Assembly (NCBI GenBank): GCA_016647705.1
Contig: CM028334.1
Coordinates: 14,306,402 to 14,370,401, forward strand
DNA: 64,000 nucleotides
Source: Eucommia ulmoides
Lineage: Eukaryota > Streptophyta > Magnoliopsida > Garryales > Eucommiaceae
Direction: 5' to 3'
The notes under the pieces: model-generated
What the model was told of the DNA's origin: nothing
Database searches by the model: none
The model's input: the letters and a program-made list of their open reading frames with translations, nothing else
Position numbers and translations under genes: made by a program
Part shown: positions 10,340 through 22,075 of the stretch, in pieces
How the letters are laid out: the number at the start of each line of letters is the position of its first letter
Position numbering within the stretch: the stretch's first letter is position 1

Positions 10340-13249
10340 TCCCTATTACCACAATAATAACAACAACAACTAAGTTTTTGTCCCACTTATATAGAGTCGG
10401 TTACATGAATCTGTTTACTCCATAGCGATCAATCAAGGGTCATTCTCTCAATCAGATTTAGTGTCATGAAATCAATTCTAATAGTCTCGTCCAATGTCTT
10501 CTTAGGTCTACCCCTCCCTCCAGTAGCTCCCTACACTTGAACTAAATCGCATTTTTTTTTCTGGTGCTTCTATGGGTCTTCTATGTATATGTCCAAATTA
10601 TCGTAAACAATTTTCTCTCATCTTCTCTTCAATGGGTGTAATTATGAAATTCTCTCTAATAGTTTCATTCTTTATTTTATCCATTCTCGCCTTCACACTC
10701 ATCCACTGTAGTATCTTCATTTCTGTCACTCCAATTTTCTAGACATTTTACCGCCCAACCTTTTTCTGTTTTCATTATCAGTAGACTGAATCGACTGAAA
10801 AAAGCTCTACAAGTGCCGCTATGCATATTGTGTAGAAGCACAACAACATTGAAAAAATGAGTTCTAAAGTGCTAGGAATGCTAGATCGAATGGTGCACTC
10901 CAATGTTGAATTTATTGATCGACGTTCCTATTATATATTACTAAGCGACTAGGTTGTTATAGCACACACTTCAGACAAAATAGAAAAGTACAGTTGGAGT
11001 TTCTAGAGTTAGAGTTGCTTTCTTTAGTGTCCTTGTGCGAACTATTTCTATCAGAATTCTTTCTTTAGACGATTGGAAAAGTCTGCGGGTAGTGACCGGA
11101 GCGTTGTACGGCTTTCACCCTAACGTTCTGAACCATACAGTAGCGCTAGTCTTATAATAGTTTTGTATAATTTTTTTTTAAGTTTCAATGGAATCCTACG
11201 ATCACAAATCACCCTAATTGCACTTTTCCACTTTAACAAACATGCCTTGACTCTATGCGTAATATTCTCCTCGATTTTCGCCATTGCTTTGAATCATTGA
11301 TCCTAAATATCTAAAATGATCAACCTTTGGCACATTCTCATCTCTAATTTTGACTGCAACATCCGTTCTCCAGGCATTACTAAAATTGTAATGCATGTAT
11401 TCCGTCTTACTTCTATTAACCTTCAAACCTTTAGACTCTAAAGTTTCTCTTCATCTTTCTAACTTAATATTAAAACATATTCTACTTTCGTCAACTAATA
11501 CTATGTCATCTGCAAACAACATACTCCAAGATACTCCATCTTGAATATGTTTTGTGAGCTCATCCATCACTTGAACGAAGATGTAAGGATTTAAAGATGA
11601 TCGTTAATGTAAACTTATATTAATAGGAAATGCACATGTATCTTCTCTTCCTATTCGAACACTAGTGATTATACCTTCATACATATCTTTAATTACGTCA
11701 ATGTACACATTGGATACTTGTTTCTTTTCTAGCAGCCACCACAAAACATCTCTGTGTACTCGATTATAAACCTTTTCTAGGTCTACAAATATTATATGTA
11801 AATCTTTCTTTTTTTTCTCTATATTTTTCCATTAATCTCCTGAGTAAATAGATAGCTTCAGTAATTGATCGGTTGGGCATAAATCCAAATTGGTTATCTT
11901 CTATTCTTATTTCATGTTTTATTCTATATTCTATCACTATCCCAAAATTTTATAGTATGACTCATAAGTTTTATACCCCAATAGTTCATGCAACTTTGAA
12001 CGTCCCCTTTAATATTTTTATAGATGGCACTAAGATACTCCTCCTCCAGTCATCAGGCATTCTCGTAGTCCTCAAAATGTCATTGAAAAATCTAGTAAAT
12101 CACTATATCCCAATATCTCCCAAAATTTTCCACACCTCTATAAAGATTTCATCTGGCCCTACTGCTTTTCTAATTCTTATCTTCCTTAGTGCTATTTTAA
12201 CTTCTGAACCCTTCATTCTTCTATGAAACTTATAAATCCTATCTGAAAATAAATTAGGCAACTCCAGTCTAAATTGCTCGGCGTTGTTCTCATTAAATAA
12301 ATTATAAAAATAACTTCTACATCGTTTTATAATCTCCTTATCCTTCACTAGGACCTTTTCATCAGTGTCTTTAGTGCATATGACACTTTCAATATCTCTT
12401 GTCTTTTGTTCACGTTGCCTAGCAAGTTCAAATATATCCATCTCTCCCTCTTTTGTATGTAACCTTTGATACAAATTATCGTACGCCTTAAATTTTGATT
12501 CCTTAAATATTTTTCTTGCCTCCGTTTTTGCATGTTTATACTTCTCTAAACTCTCCCTACTTCAAAACTTTTTCCATTCTTTATAGGCTATTTTCTTGTC
12601 CCGAATGGATTTTTGGACCTCCTCATTCTACCACCAGCTTTCTTTATATTGTCGTGCTCCTTATCTAGAAACTCCTAAAACTTTTCTTCCTATCTCTCTA
12701 ATACGACTCGTCATATCACTCCACAGTTTGTTCACATCCTTATGACTCTTCCATAACTCATCATTGCTAATTTATCCTTAAACAACTCTATCTTTTCACC
12801 TTTTAGATCTCTCCAACGTATCCTTGCATGTCTACTTATCTTAAACTTCCGTTTCCACCCCTGAAACATCAAATCAATAACCTTGAATCTATAATGGGTA
12901 GCAATATTTTCTTCGGGTATGACTTTACAGTCCTTACATATTAAACGATCACTCGTTCTAGTAAGAACAAAATCTATCTGGCTTTTTTTCTATCTACTCT
13001 TAAATGTGATAAGGTGTTCATCTCTCTTTTTGAAACATGAATTTAAAAGGATTAAATCATATACAAAAGCAAAATAAAAAATTATCTCATCTATTGCATT
13101 CTTCTCTCTAAGTCTATATCCACCATGTACTTTTTCGAAAGTCACAATTTTCTTCCCTTCATGTCCATTCAAGTCTCCCTCAATAAAATACTTTTTCCTG
13201 ATTAGGTCTACTTTGAACAACTTCGTTCATCCTCTCCAAAAATTCTCAT
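10340..13249 (-). pseudogene. RTE-type LINE, 3' part (reverse transcriptase), decayed
   Basis: Read on minus, from 13249 downward, this continues the endonuclease broken at 19149. FIEGDLNGHEGKK and VHGGYRLREKN (13090-13200) match the GDLNGHxG and VHGG motifs of the RTE-type LINE endonuclease. The linker follows, then KAVGPDEIFIEVWKILGDIG (12110-12180), the start of the reverse transcriptase, and later MLFADDIVLVDE-like sequence near 11500, the catalytic FADD box. Many stops and frameshifts are present. The element ends near 10345 in a ttgttgttgttattatt tail, typical of RTE elements that end in short repeats instead of poly-A. The family has one frame with endonuclease and reverse transcriptase and copies itself by target-primed reverse transcription. 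Confidence 0.85.
10763..11121. other. Foreign insert of about 360 bp inside the RTE LINE
   Basis: The LINE sequence stops at ttttaccgcccaac and resumes at gttctgaaccatacagtagc. The intervening part is less AT-rich and does not fit LINE coding on minus. On plus, 10995-11121 gives a short open stretch with ISIRILSLDDWKSLRVVTG. I do not recognise it. An organellar or host-gene origin is possible but unproven. Confidence 0.45.
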
Positions 13250-14890
13250 TGATAGGTATAAATTATCTATCTATTTCCAATCCGAATGTTGTTAGTTTTT
13301 GAGTATGTTTTGTACGTTTTAATATATTTTGATGTGTTTTTATTATTCTTTTTGTACTAAATCAGGTGTGTGGGGTGAAAAACTAGGAAAACGAAGCGTA
13401 AACGATAAGATTGAACCAAGAACAGTAAAAGAACGGTGGAAAAATGAGCAAGGCAACAATATTCTGAAAGAATCCCACTACCGTGGCGTCTAGAGCTCCG
13501 CTGCGACGGTGAAAATGCAGAAAGTTGATTTTCTTGCTGAACGTCCATCGCCATGGTGCTGAGATCTACGGCCGCGGCGGTGAAAATATAGGATGTGACC
13601 AAATCCACCGCCTAGGCGATCAACTAACCGACCTACTCAGTATCGCGGCGGTGAATCCCACCGCCACGGTGGTAACCTCTGCACATATTTAGATATTTAT
13701 TTTAGATATTTTTCCTATTTATACCTCTTTCTCACCTCTCATTTGACCATTAGAGCTCAATAGGACTTAGTATATTTTAGAGAGAGGTTTTGGGAGTGCT
13801 CATTCAAATCCTAAGGAGAAGATCACGTTGCGAAGAAGGGGGAGCGATCTTGAAACATTTTTAGCGATAAATCCTCGGACTAGGCTAAGTTTTTCTTGTT
13901 TCTTCTTTTATTTATTAACTTAGAATTGTTCTTTGAACATGTTTAGCTTAGTTTTCATTGTATAACTGGCAATGGCCATAAGCTAAACGGGTTTTTGTCT
14001 AGGGATTAATATATTTATTAAAATATTTATTTGTTGAGCTTGTGTTTCGTTAGCGGTTATTCTTCGTTATTTTGATTGTATTTGCCATATTATTCGTTTA
14101 TTATGCTTAGAATGATATTCGAAGAATATGGGGTTTGATACTCGGTAGAGGTAACCCAGGATTCAGACTAGGGTAAATGAACGTGACGATACAATAACCC
14201 GTGAAAGAGTTGGATTGTGTATAATCGATGACGTTGGGGCAAGACTTATGTGACCTAGGGTCATTAAGATGTTGAGGCAGACTTCTTCGTTGACTCAAAG
14301 TCTTGTATTCCCCCATCTTACACTCGGGAGAGGTGGCGGTGGAGTTTTAGAACTGAGATTGTCGATAGGGTAAACACAACACGACGATCTAATGACCCAT
14401 TCGGGAGTTGGATTGTGTGCAATCAATGACGCTGGGGTGAGACTCACGTGACCTAGTGTCGTTAAGACATTGAGGGGAATTTCTTCGTTGACGTGAAGTC
14501 GCGTTATATCCCTTGTCTTACACTCGGGAGAGGTGGCGGGGGAGTTTACGAACTAAGATTGTCGGATAAGTCAAATGGCGTTAACATAAACTAAAATGAG
14601 ACCAAACACGGTTTTGTAAACAAAAATTAATCCTTAGGCAATACTTTCCCTAAACATCTCATAATAGTATTAGTATAGTTAATTTAATTAGATTAATTAA
14701 CTTAGTATTATTATTTAATCTTAAACATATTTATTTTCGCCTAGATAAAGTTAGGTCATGACAAACGCGATACTCAATAATAGTAAAAACCAATCCCTGT
14801 GGACACGATAACCCTAACTCTCCCGATCTATACCAAAACTTGATCTCGTATACTTGCGAGTGAAAGTAGCGACGTATTTACGCGCTACCA
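13250..14890 (+). repeat. 5' LTR
   Basis: Starts TGATAGGTATAAATT and ends CGCGCTACCA. It contains a GC-rich patch (13480-13670) with repeated ccaccgcc/gcggcggtgaa motifs. An internal duplication of about 190-200 bp (units at about 14150-14335 and 14340-14540) carries tgacctagggtc and cttacactcgggagaggtgg. The same arrangement occurs in the 3' LTR, so the duplication predates insertion. Confidence 0.9.
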
Positions 14891-14896
14891 AGTTTT

Positions 14897-14913
14897 TGGC
14901 GTCGTTGCCGAGG
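14897..14913 (+). other. Primer binding site, tRNA-Asp type, mutated
   Basis: TGGCGTCGTTGCCGAGG lies 6 bases after the 5' LTR and resembles the TGGCGCCGTTGCCGGGG site used by plant Athila/Tat elements, with two changes. Confidence 0.7.
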
Positions 14914-15134
14914 ATTGTGTTCTTGGTTACTATTGATATTGTGAGTAAATGACCGAATTTTACTTTAGGCATTTATTTTGTTTATAATTTTTCGTTTGTA
15001 GTTTTTGTTTTTTGTTTTTTTTTTTTTTTTTTTTTTCCGCATGGTGCTTGAAAATGGTAGATCAACAGATACTCTTGTAGTTCTTTCAACAGGATTCTGA
15101 GCCATTTTACTGTTCTTGGAATCTTTACAAGGAT

Positions 15135-15458
15135 TTGCTACTTTGGTTTCTGAACCATCATTTCCCAATGGAGAGTCAACTCCTCAATTTTCTCGACGGG
15201 TTACAAGCCGCAACCAGAATATGGGTGGAAGGAGGAAATGGTACCCCTTCTTTCTATAACCTAACTGCGGACGAAGCCATTCGGTCGTTGGAGAAAATGG
15301 CAGCCTATGATTTTCAGAGTTGGAATCATTCACCGAGTCACCAAAACTTGGGGGATTTTTCCAACACAATGGCGCCATGTATTGACACCCCAGACCAATA
15401 CATTGAGCCTTCCCCTAGCCTGGAGGAAATACTCGTTGATTTTATTGGAAAAACTTAG
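15135..15458 (+). pseudogene. Retrotransposon gag fragment
   Basis: The frame contains FLDGLQAATRIWVEGG, then NLTADEAIRSLEKMAAYDFQ. This is the conserved helical gag pattern of plant Gypsy elements (FY.GL..TR...D...G......TA.EA..LLE.MA.N...W). Gag packages the element RNA. The frame stops at 15458 and the following 15470-16035 continues as broken frames without protease or polymerase motifs. Codon landmarks show it is homologous to the start of an Athila/Tat gag but truncated. Confident as gag; the exact start is unclear. Confidence 0.7.
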
Positions 15459-17215
15459 ACATTTTGGAGGGAGACGAATGATCGGCTAAATGAGCATGAG
15501 GATCATCTCGACAACATTGAGACTATTTGCACTAAAATCAATGAGACCATAACGTCTCTTTAGACGAAAATCGGTCAGCTAATCTGCTTGATTGAGGTCG
15601 AGTCAGATATGGTGGCAGTGAGAGATACACAAGCCATATCATGTGAAAGTCACCGTGAGGAACTAGAAACGAGCGGAAGGAGCTTGGGAGAGTTCAACTA
15701 TGTTTATCCGAATGAGACGGGAACCTAAGCATGGATTGACGATTGTGATTCGTCACCATTGGAGATCTGAAATGTGATGCCACCATCGATTCCATACGAT
15801 CACATTTATGAGGATCCAATGTGGCTAACATGTCCTTCGCTGCCATTAGCAATGCTTTTTTATGCTTACCAAGTGCATGAGCCAGTGGAGCATCCTGTTG
15901 AAAGCTCGAGCTATACATTGCTACATCTCGCCAGTCTTGAGGGAGTACTTAACCAAGACCCGTATGTGGTGTTGTATGACACTTACTACGGGCGGAAGTT
16001 GATCTTTGATGAGCACTTTGGCGTGTCGGGCTGACGACCTTGAACCAAGCGCTTCTTGGAAGGCAACCCAAGGAAAAATAAGTTAGATCCATCTTCGCCA
16101 ATTTGAGTCGGAGGCGATATTCTCTCACCTCCTAGGTACGTGTTTTAAACCCCCGTGTTCATTTTCATGCTATATTCTATCTATTGGGATCGCTGATGGG
16201 TTGTTTTGAACATCACCTATTTGAAGTCATCTAGGCCATTACCCAATGATGAGTTTGTCCCCTGGTTGTTTATTGAGGTCGAGCGTAAAACTCATGCATG
16301 TATATTCTGTGTTCTCAACGTTATGTTTTAGTAATAGTTATTATAGATCCTACTTGCACGAGCACGAAAACTCATTATATAACTGTCTAATTGATTTGAA
16401 AATGATTATCTATCACCTAAATTCATGACATTAGGGTTTCTAGAACTTGATTTGGGCGAAATTTGATGCAAAATACTAGGCGAGGTAGTTCGGAAGACAT
16501 GATTTAGGCATTCATTTTCTCGCTTGAGCCTTTTAAGCTTACCCTAATATATCATTATCCCTTGTTACCCTGTCGAAGCCTAATAGCCATTTCAATTCTG
16601 AGCATTTAAACTAATACCATAGCCGATTAAACTTTTTCCAAACCTTTATCGCTTAACCGAAGGCACAAATTTGAGTGAATCAAGCTAGCAGTTGCAAATG
16701 CTACTTGATGTGAGCGGTTGGATTTTGGGAAAGCTATTAATTGGTTTGGTATTCGAGTACTCACTTGTCATTTTTCGTTCATATTTCGTACACCCCTCAA
16801 ATTATACAAATCAAATAAGTTTGGGGTTGTGTTTTGTTGAAAAAAAAAGAGTTAAATGTAAATACGGTTTTTATTTCTGTTTCTTCTTAACAAGTGAGTA
16901 CGTCGTTCTTAATATATGTTCAGGGTTATTTCAAATTTATCTATGGGGTTTCGAGCGTCAGAGTACGAGTGATGTGCCTTGGGTATCGTTAAAAGTTAAC
17001 AAAGTTAATCTGTTTTTCGTTTCCAGTATACCCTTGGCCATATTCCTAAACCGAACCAAGACCTATTGATCTTTTTGAACTTCCGAGCCTACATTAGTGG
17101 AGAATAGATCCCGAGTCAAGCCTATGGATTCCCTATACCTTCGGGTTTTTTCTGTCATGCGCTTATATGGTGGATAATCTAATCTGATTAATGGACAGTT
17201 ATATATTTGAGTTTT

Positions 17216-17252
<37 letters not shown>

Positions 17253-17499
17253 TTAGCAGGATCTATAATGGAATTTACTATTATAAATGTCAAAATTCTA
17301 AAATATTACATGGTGTGTTTTTATACCTGAACTCGATAGGATTGAGGGCCGATGAGGGATAGTTCATTTGGACGGTAGATGATACTCAAAACTTGCACAT
17401 ATTTGTTTTTCGTGTTTTTCATTTTTAGTACTTAGTTTTTATATTTTCTTTTATTGCATGGGTGTTTTGCTCGAGGACTAGTAAGAGTTTTGAGGTATT
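15459..17499 (+). other. LTR element interior without pol
   Basis: After gag there are only short broken frames. 16020-16075 gives the conserved tail with ALLGRQPKEK, found near the end of pol in this lineage, so pol was deleted between. 16080-17490 is non-coding spacer ending in ctcgaggactagtaagagttttgaggtatt, the polypurine tract region. A CA microsatellite lies at 17217-17249. Confidence 0.6.
17217..17249. repeat. (CA)n microsatellite
   Basis: About 16 uninterrupted CA units inside the LTR element interior. Confidence 0.95.
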
Positions 17500-19148
17500 T
17501 GATAGGTGTAAATTACTTATCTATTTTCAATCTGAATGTTGTTAGTTTTCGAGTATGTTTAGTACGTTTTAATATATTTTGATGTGTTTTTATTCTTTTT
17601 GTACTAAATCAGGTTTGTGGGGTGAGAAGGTAGGAAAATGGAGCATAAACGATGAGATTGAACCAAGAATAGTCGAAGAATGGTGGAAAAACGAGCAAGG
17701 CGGCAACCTTCAGAAAGAAGCCCATCGCCGCGGTGTCCAGACCTCCGCCGCGGCGGTGAAAATACAGAGAGTTGATTTTCTTGCTAAACGCCCACCGCCG
17801 CGGTGTTGAGATCCACGGCTGCGGTAGTGAAAATGCAAAATGTCACCAAATCCACCGCCGACTCTACCGCTTAAGCAATCAACTAACCGACCTACTCACC
17901 GCCATGGTAGTGAATCCCACCACCGCGGCGGTAACCTCTACATAGATTTAGATATTTATTTTAGATATTTTTCCTATTTCTACCCCCCTCTTCTCCTCTC
18001 ATCTAGCCATTAGAGCTCAATAGGCTTACTATATTTTAGAGAGAGGTTTTGGGAGTGCTAATTCAAATCCTAAGGAGAAGATCACGTTGCCAAGAAGGGG
18101 GAGTGATCTCGAAACGTTTTTAGCGACAAATATTTGGACTAGGCTAAGTTTATATTGTTTCTTATTTTATTTCTTAACTTAGGATTTTTGTTTGAGCATA
18201 TTTAGCTTAGTTTTCATTGTATAACCGGCTATGGCCATGAGCTAAATGGATTTTTGTCTAGGGATTAATATATTTATGAAAATGTTATTTTGTTGAGTTT
18301 GGGTTTCGTTAGCGGTTGTTCTTCGTTATTTTGATTGTGTTTTCCGTATTGTTTGTTATTATGCTTAGAATGATATTCGGAGAATACGGGGTTTTATACT
18401 CAAAAGAGGTAACCTCGGATTCGGACTAGGGTCAACGAACACCATGATCCAATAACCCGTGAGGGAGTTGGATTGCATACAATCAATGATGTTGGGGCAA
18501 GACTCACATGACCTAGGGTCGTTAAGACGTTCAGGGAGACCTCTTCGTTGACTCGAAGTCATGTGTTCCCCCGTTTTACACTTGAGAGATGTGGCGGTGC
18601 AGTTTTAGAACTGAGATTGTCGATAGGGTAAACACAACGCGACGAACCAATGACCTGGTCGGGTGTTGGATTGTGTGCAATTAATGACGTTGGGGCGAGA
18701 CTTACGTGACCTAGGGTCATTAAGACGTTGAGGGGGACTTTTTCGTTAACACAAAGTCGCGTTATATCCCTTGTCTTACACTTGGGAGAGGTGGCGGGGG
18801 AATTTACGAACTGAGATTGTCGGATAATTCGAACGCTGTTAACGTAAACTAAAATGAGACCAAACACGTTTTTGTAAATAAAAGTTAATACCTAGGTAAT
18901 ACTTTCCCTAAACATCTTATATAAGTATCAGTATAGTTAATTTAATTAGATTAATTAACTTAGTATTACTATTTAATTTTAAACACATTAATTTTTGCCT
19001 AGATAAAGTTAGGTCTTAACAAACGCGGTACTCAATAATTGTCAAAACCAATCCCTTTGGACACGATAACCCTAATTCTCTCGATCCATACTAAAACTTG
19101 ACCTCGTATACTTAGGAGTGAAAGTATCGGCATATTTACACGCTACCA
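17500..19148 (+). repeat. 3' LTR
   Basis: Starts TGATAGGTGTAAATT right after the tract gttttgaggtatt and ends CACGCTACCA. It is colinear with 13250-14890 with scattered substitutions, which indicates an insertion that is not recent. It carries the same GC-rich ccgccgcggtg patch and internal duplication. Confidence 0.9.
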
Positions 19149-19695
19149 CTCATCTAATATTTTTTGTTGTTCAACTTGGGAAGCGTACATACTAATAACG
19201 TTAATCATCTCCCCTCCAATCACTAACTTCATAACCGTCATCCTATCGCCAATTCTCCTAATATCAACCACGTTATCCTTTAAATCCCTATCTACCATGA
19301 CGCCCACCCCATTCCTATGTTTGTCCGTTCCCATATACCTTAATTTGGACCCCGTACTCTCAATTTCATTAGAACTCTCTTAAACCCCCTTAGTTTCCTG
19401 CAAGCATAGAATATTAATTTGACACCTACTCATCACATCCACCAATTTTCGAGTCTTACTTGTCAACGTTCCTATCTTCCAAATTGCCAACATAAGACTA
19501 TTCTCATGGACCAACTTTTTTATCCACACCCGTTCACTATAATGTGACAACCTTTGTGTATTTGAAACCATATCTAGGCGAAAATGCAATGCGTTGCTTC
19601 TGGGCGACGCCATACCCCACCCTCACTCATTCTTCATTACATCCGGGCGGTGAAAATGTAGTGCGTCACTAGTAGGGAACACCCCGACGTTTAAT
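19149..19695 (-). pseudogene. RTE-type LINE, 5' part (endonuclease)
   Basis: On minus, the frame from 19613 gives MASPRSNALHFRLDM, then IGTLTSKTRKLVDVMSRCQ and INILCLQETKGV. A stop follows, and then MGTDKHRNGVGVMVDRDLKD and VISMYASQVEQQKILDEW. These are the N-terminal blocks of the RTE-type endonuclease, with the LCLQETK motif holding the catalytic Glu, often mis-annotated as craniofacial development protein 2. The upstream 5' leader with acgcactacattttcaccgcc runs to about 19690. The sequence breaks at DEW and resumes at 13249, so the LTR element landed in this domain. A stop after QETKGV shows it is inactive. Confidence 0.85.
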
Positions 19696-19702
19696 GTAAT
19701 TA

Positions 19703-19706
<4 letters not shown>

Positions 19707-19737
<31 letters not shown>
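19707..19737. repeat. (TA)n microsatellite
   Basis: About 15 TA units immediately upstream of the LINE 5' leader. Confidence 0.95.
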
Positions 19738-19741
<4 letters not shown>

Positions 19742-19804
19742 GAATTTAAAGAGTATTCGTTGCTAAATATTTTATATTTAAAATTATTCTAAGAATCAAA
19801 CTTT

Positions 19805-20015
19805 TTTGGCCAATTTTCACTTTACCCCCCTGTTGTTTGAAAATCACCACTTACCCCTCTATGGTTAGATATTTGTTGCACTTACCCCCCTTGATATAGG
19901 GTAAGTGGTTTGAAAATCTAACCACAGGGGAGATAAGTGGCGATTTTCAAACGATAGGGAAGTAAGTGCAAATCAGTCAAATCACAGAGGGGTAAAGTTT
20001 AATTAACCCTAATTT
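19805..20015. mobile_element. Small inverted-repeat element (MITE-like)
   Basis: Two arms of about 90-100 bp are inverse copies. The left arm has ttcactttaccccc..gtttgaaaatcaccacttaccc and the right arm has ggcgattttcaaac..ggggtaaagtttaatta. No coding capacity. The same cactttacccc/ggggtaaa motif occurs at 2078-2160, 43985-44090, 44275-44712 and 58670-58855. The superfamily is not determinable from sequence here. Confidence 0.7.
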
Positions 20016-20115
20016 ATATATAAACTGTTTCATCATGTTACAATTTTTTTTCCTCAATTGTTTGGTAAAATTTTCATATGACTTTATTGAGTAATAGTTT
20101 CAATTAGGTTCAAAA

Positions 20116-21120
20116 TGTAACAACCCGGTTTCCAAGGACTGTCACTAGATTTCTCCCAATGAGAAATAGAACCAAAAGATAAATTATTCCACTATCACTC
20201 TTCTGCTACACTACTCTAATAAATTTAATAATAATATATCTTTCCAACACAAAATTTAATAATTGTATAAAATCAACTATTTCTTAGCAAAACTACAAAA
20301 TTCAGGCTTTTGATATTAACACCTACCCTTATTGCCTCAAAAGCAACACTATCCCTGACCCTATCTAACGTCAATAGTGGATCCATTTCTAGCTAAGGTT
20401 CTTGAGACCAAATATTTTATCGGTGTACTATCTTCATAATATGAAAATAATTTATCGATCAAGCATAATTATCAAATATCACTTTTTCAAATATATTATA
20501 ATATAACCGCACACCAAGCCGGAATAAAATTCCACTGCTACCATCATAATAAAATAATGCATTTAAATCAATCAGTCAAATAATTTGATATATAATAAAA
20601 TACCGCATGCATATTTCCCTACTAGCCATAGGATCGTTTCACCTCACGATCGAGAGTTACGACAGTACCGTAACCTATACAACTATGGCATCTAAGGTGG
20701 CTATTAGTGCCAGAGCCATTTATTATCTCCAATGGTAGGAGCAACCACCCTGCAGGACTTGCTTGATAAGTAACAACATATATCCATCCTACAGGACTTG
20801 CTTAACAGGTAACAACATATATCCACCCTATAAGATTTGCCTGACAGGTAACAACATATATCTACATCTCGCAGTACATATCCTCCTGACGAGAAGACAA
20901 CTATGGCATAGTCGGATAATAAAACCACTTTCCACATCTAAAAACTTACTCGATCTACATAAGTTATAAAACCGTCCATTTTAATAAATATTTTATTTCC
21001 TAATTTATACAAAAATATAATTTGTCAATTTACATAGAAGACAGTACACTCACCTCGATTTCTTGCGCTACTAAAAATGCTACTGTCGTAATGCAGACGT
21101 GATCGTAAACCTAACAACAA
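20116..21120. repeat. Possible Gypsy LTR remnant
   Basis: TGTAACAACCCGG at 20116 is a common start of plant Gypsy LTRs. The segment has no coding, contains the 39-bp repeat, and its other end is not clear (candidate near 21120). It could be a solo LTR; no TG/CA pair or target duplication could be settled. Confidence 0.35.
20732..20870. repeat. 39-bp tandem repeat
   Basis: taacaacata starts at 20771, 20810 and 20849, 39 bp apart. A partial unit (ccctgcaggacttgcttgata) precedes the first. 39 is a multiple of three, so both strands show 13-residue repeats in translation, but there is no start or domain to support a gene. Confidence 0.9.
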
Positions 21121-21322
21121 TATGGCCTAAATTAAAAATTTATTTAAATAAGTCTAATATGGAATGCGTGACCCTAAAATCCAATCTCTCCCATTCCTAA
21201 ATTTTCTCGATTATATGAAATTTTCAAATGATAGGAGTATCTTTGTAAGTTTTTTGAATGACGAGGGGTTGCCAGTAAAATTTACCCACCAAAATGTGAA
21301 TGTATTGAAAATCTTACTATTT

Positions 21323-21326
<4 letters not shown>

Positions 21327-21376
<50 letters not shown>
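21327..21376. repeat. (TA)n microsatellite
   Basis: About 25 TA units without interruption. Confidence 0.95.
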
Positions 21377-21379
<3 letters not shown>

Positions 21380-21619
21380 CATTCAACACACTATGTTAAT
21401 AATAAATATAATAATTGAATTCATTCAAATTACTACACTAATGATAAATAATTTTAAAAATTATTTAAATAAAATATTAAATAGAGAAATTGAAGAGAAT
21501 CAAGAGATGAAGTTTTGTGAGATTTCATTCATTTATAATTCTAGTTTTTCAATTTTAATTATTAATATTAGACTGTCATATTCTTCCTATATAAAAAATG
21601 TATAACAGTATATATTTTT

Positions 21620-22075
21620 ATTTAAATATTACAAATGAAGAACAATTGATTCTTTAATTATGAAAGAATAACAAAAATAATATTCAACGCTAAAATATGT
21701 AAAAAACAAAATGAAATATAATGTAGAAAACTATTAATGTCAATTTCTAAGACTATTAATATTCACCACACATATTTATTTATAGAATATAGTAAATGAT
21801 AATTAAGTACATAAGCTCCTAGAGGGGTTTCTCAAATTTTGTAATTTTTTTTTCCAAATAACAATTTTGAAATAATATAATAGGTCAGTTTTGTGTTATT
21901 TAATAGTTTCTATTATTTGATTAAGAATTGTTAGAATACGTTTTGCAGCACATTAAATTAAATAAATTTATATATAGAGAGAAAATTTTGTTAAATAGTT
22001 AGATAGAGAGACGGAGATGAAAAGATAACGTCACATATAATTAATTATAATAAAAACTAATGAGAGAAAATTTAG
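21620..22075. repeat. Dispersed repeat copy 2 (homologous to 9770-10205)
   Basis: Matches the region left of the RTE LINE in the same orientation: tagtttctattatttgattaagaattgttagaata, then gagatgaaaagataacgtcacatataattaattataat. The two copies lie about 11.8 kb apart and bracket the LINE/LTR nest. Non-coding, AT-rich. Confidence 0.65.

Larger units (their letters stand above)
13250..19148 (+). mobile_element. Gypsy (Athila/Tat-like) LTR element with gag only, non-autonomous
   Basis: Two LTRs of 1641 and 1649 bp flank a 2.6-kb interior, and CTCAT is duplicated on both sides (13245-13249 and 19149-19153). The interior has a primer site resembling the tRNA-Asp type (14897-14913), a gag-like frame, the conserved cagcgcttcttggaaggcaaccca-like tail (about 16045-16070) and a polypurine tract before the second LTR. 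No protease, reverse transcriptase or integrase is present, so this is a large deletion derivative that needs helper proteins. It lies inside the endonuclease of an RTE LINE. Confidence 0.9.

Noticed and set aside
11000..11121. Organellar DNA insert
   Set aside because: It looked possible from composition, but I could not match it to a named organellar gene, so it is listed only as an insert of unknown origin.
15694..16034. Opposed frames in the LTR element interior
   Set aside because: No conserved motif; the plus frame is only the tail of broken gag/pol spacer and the minus frame is its shadow.
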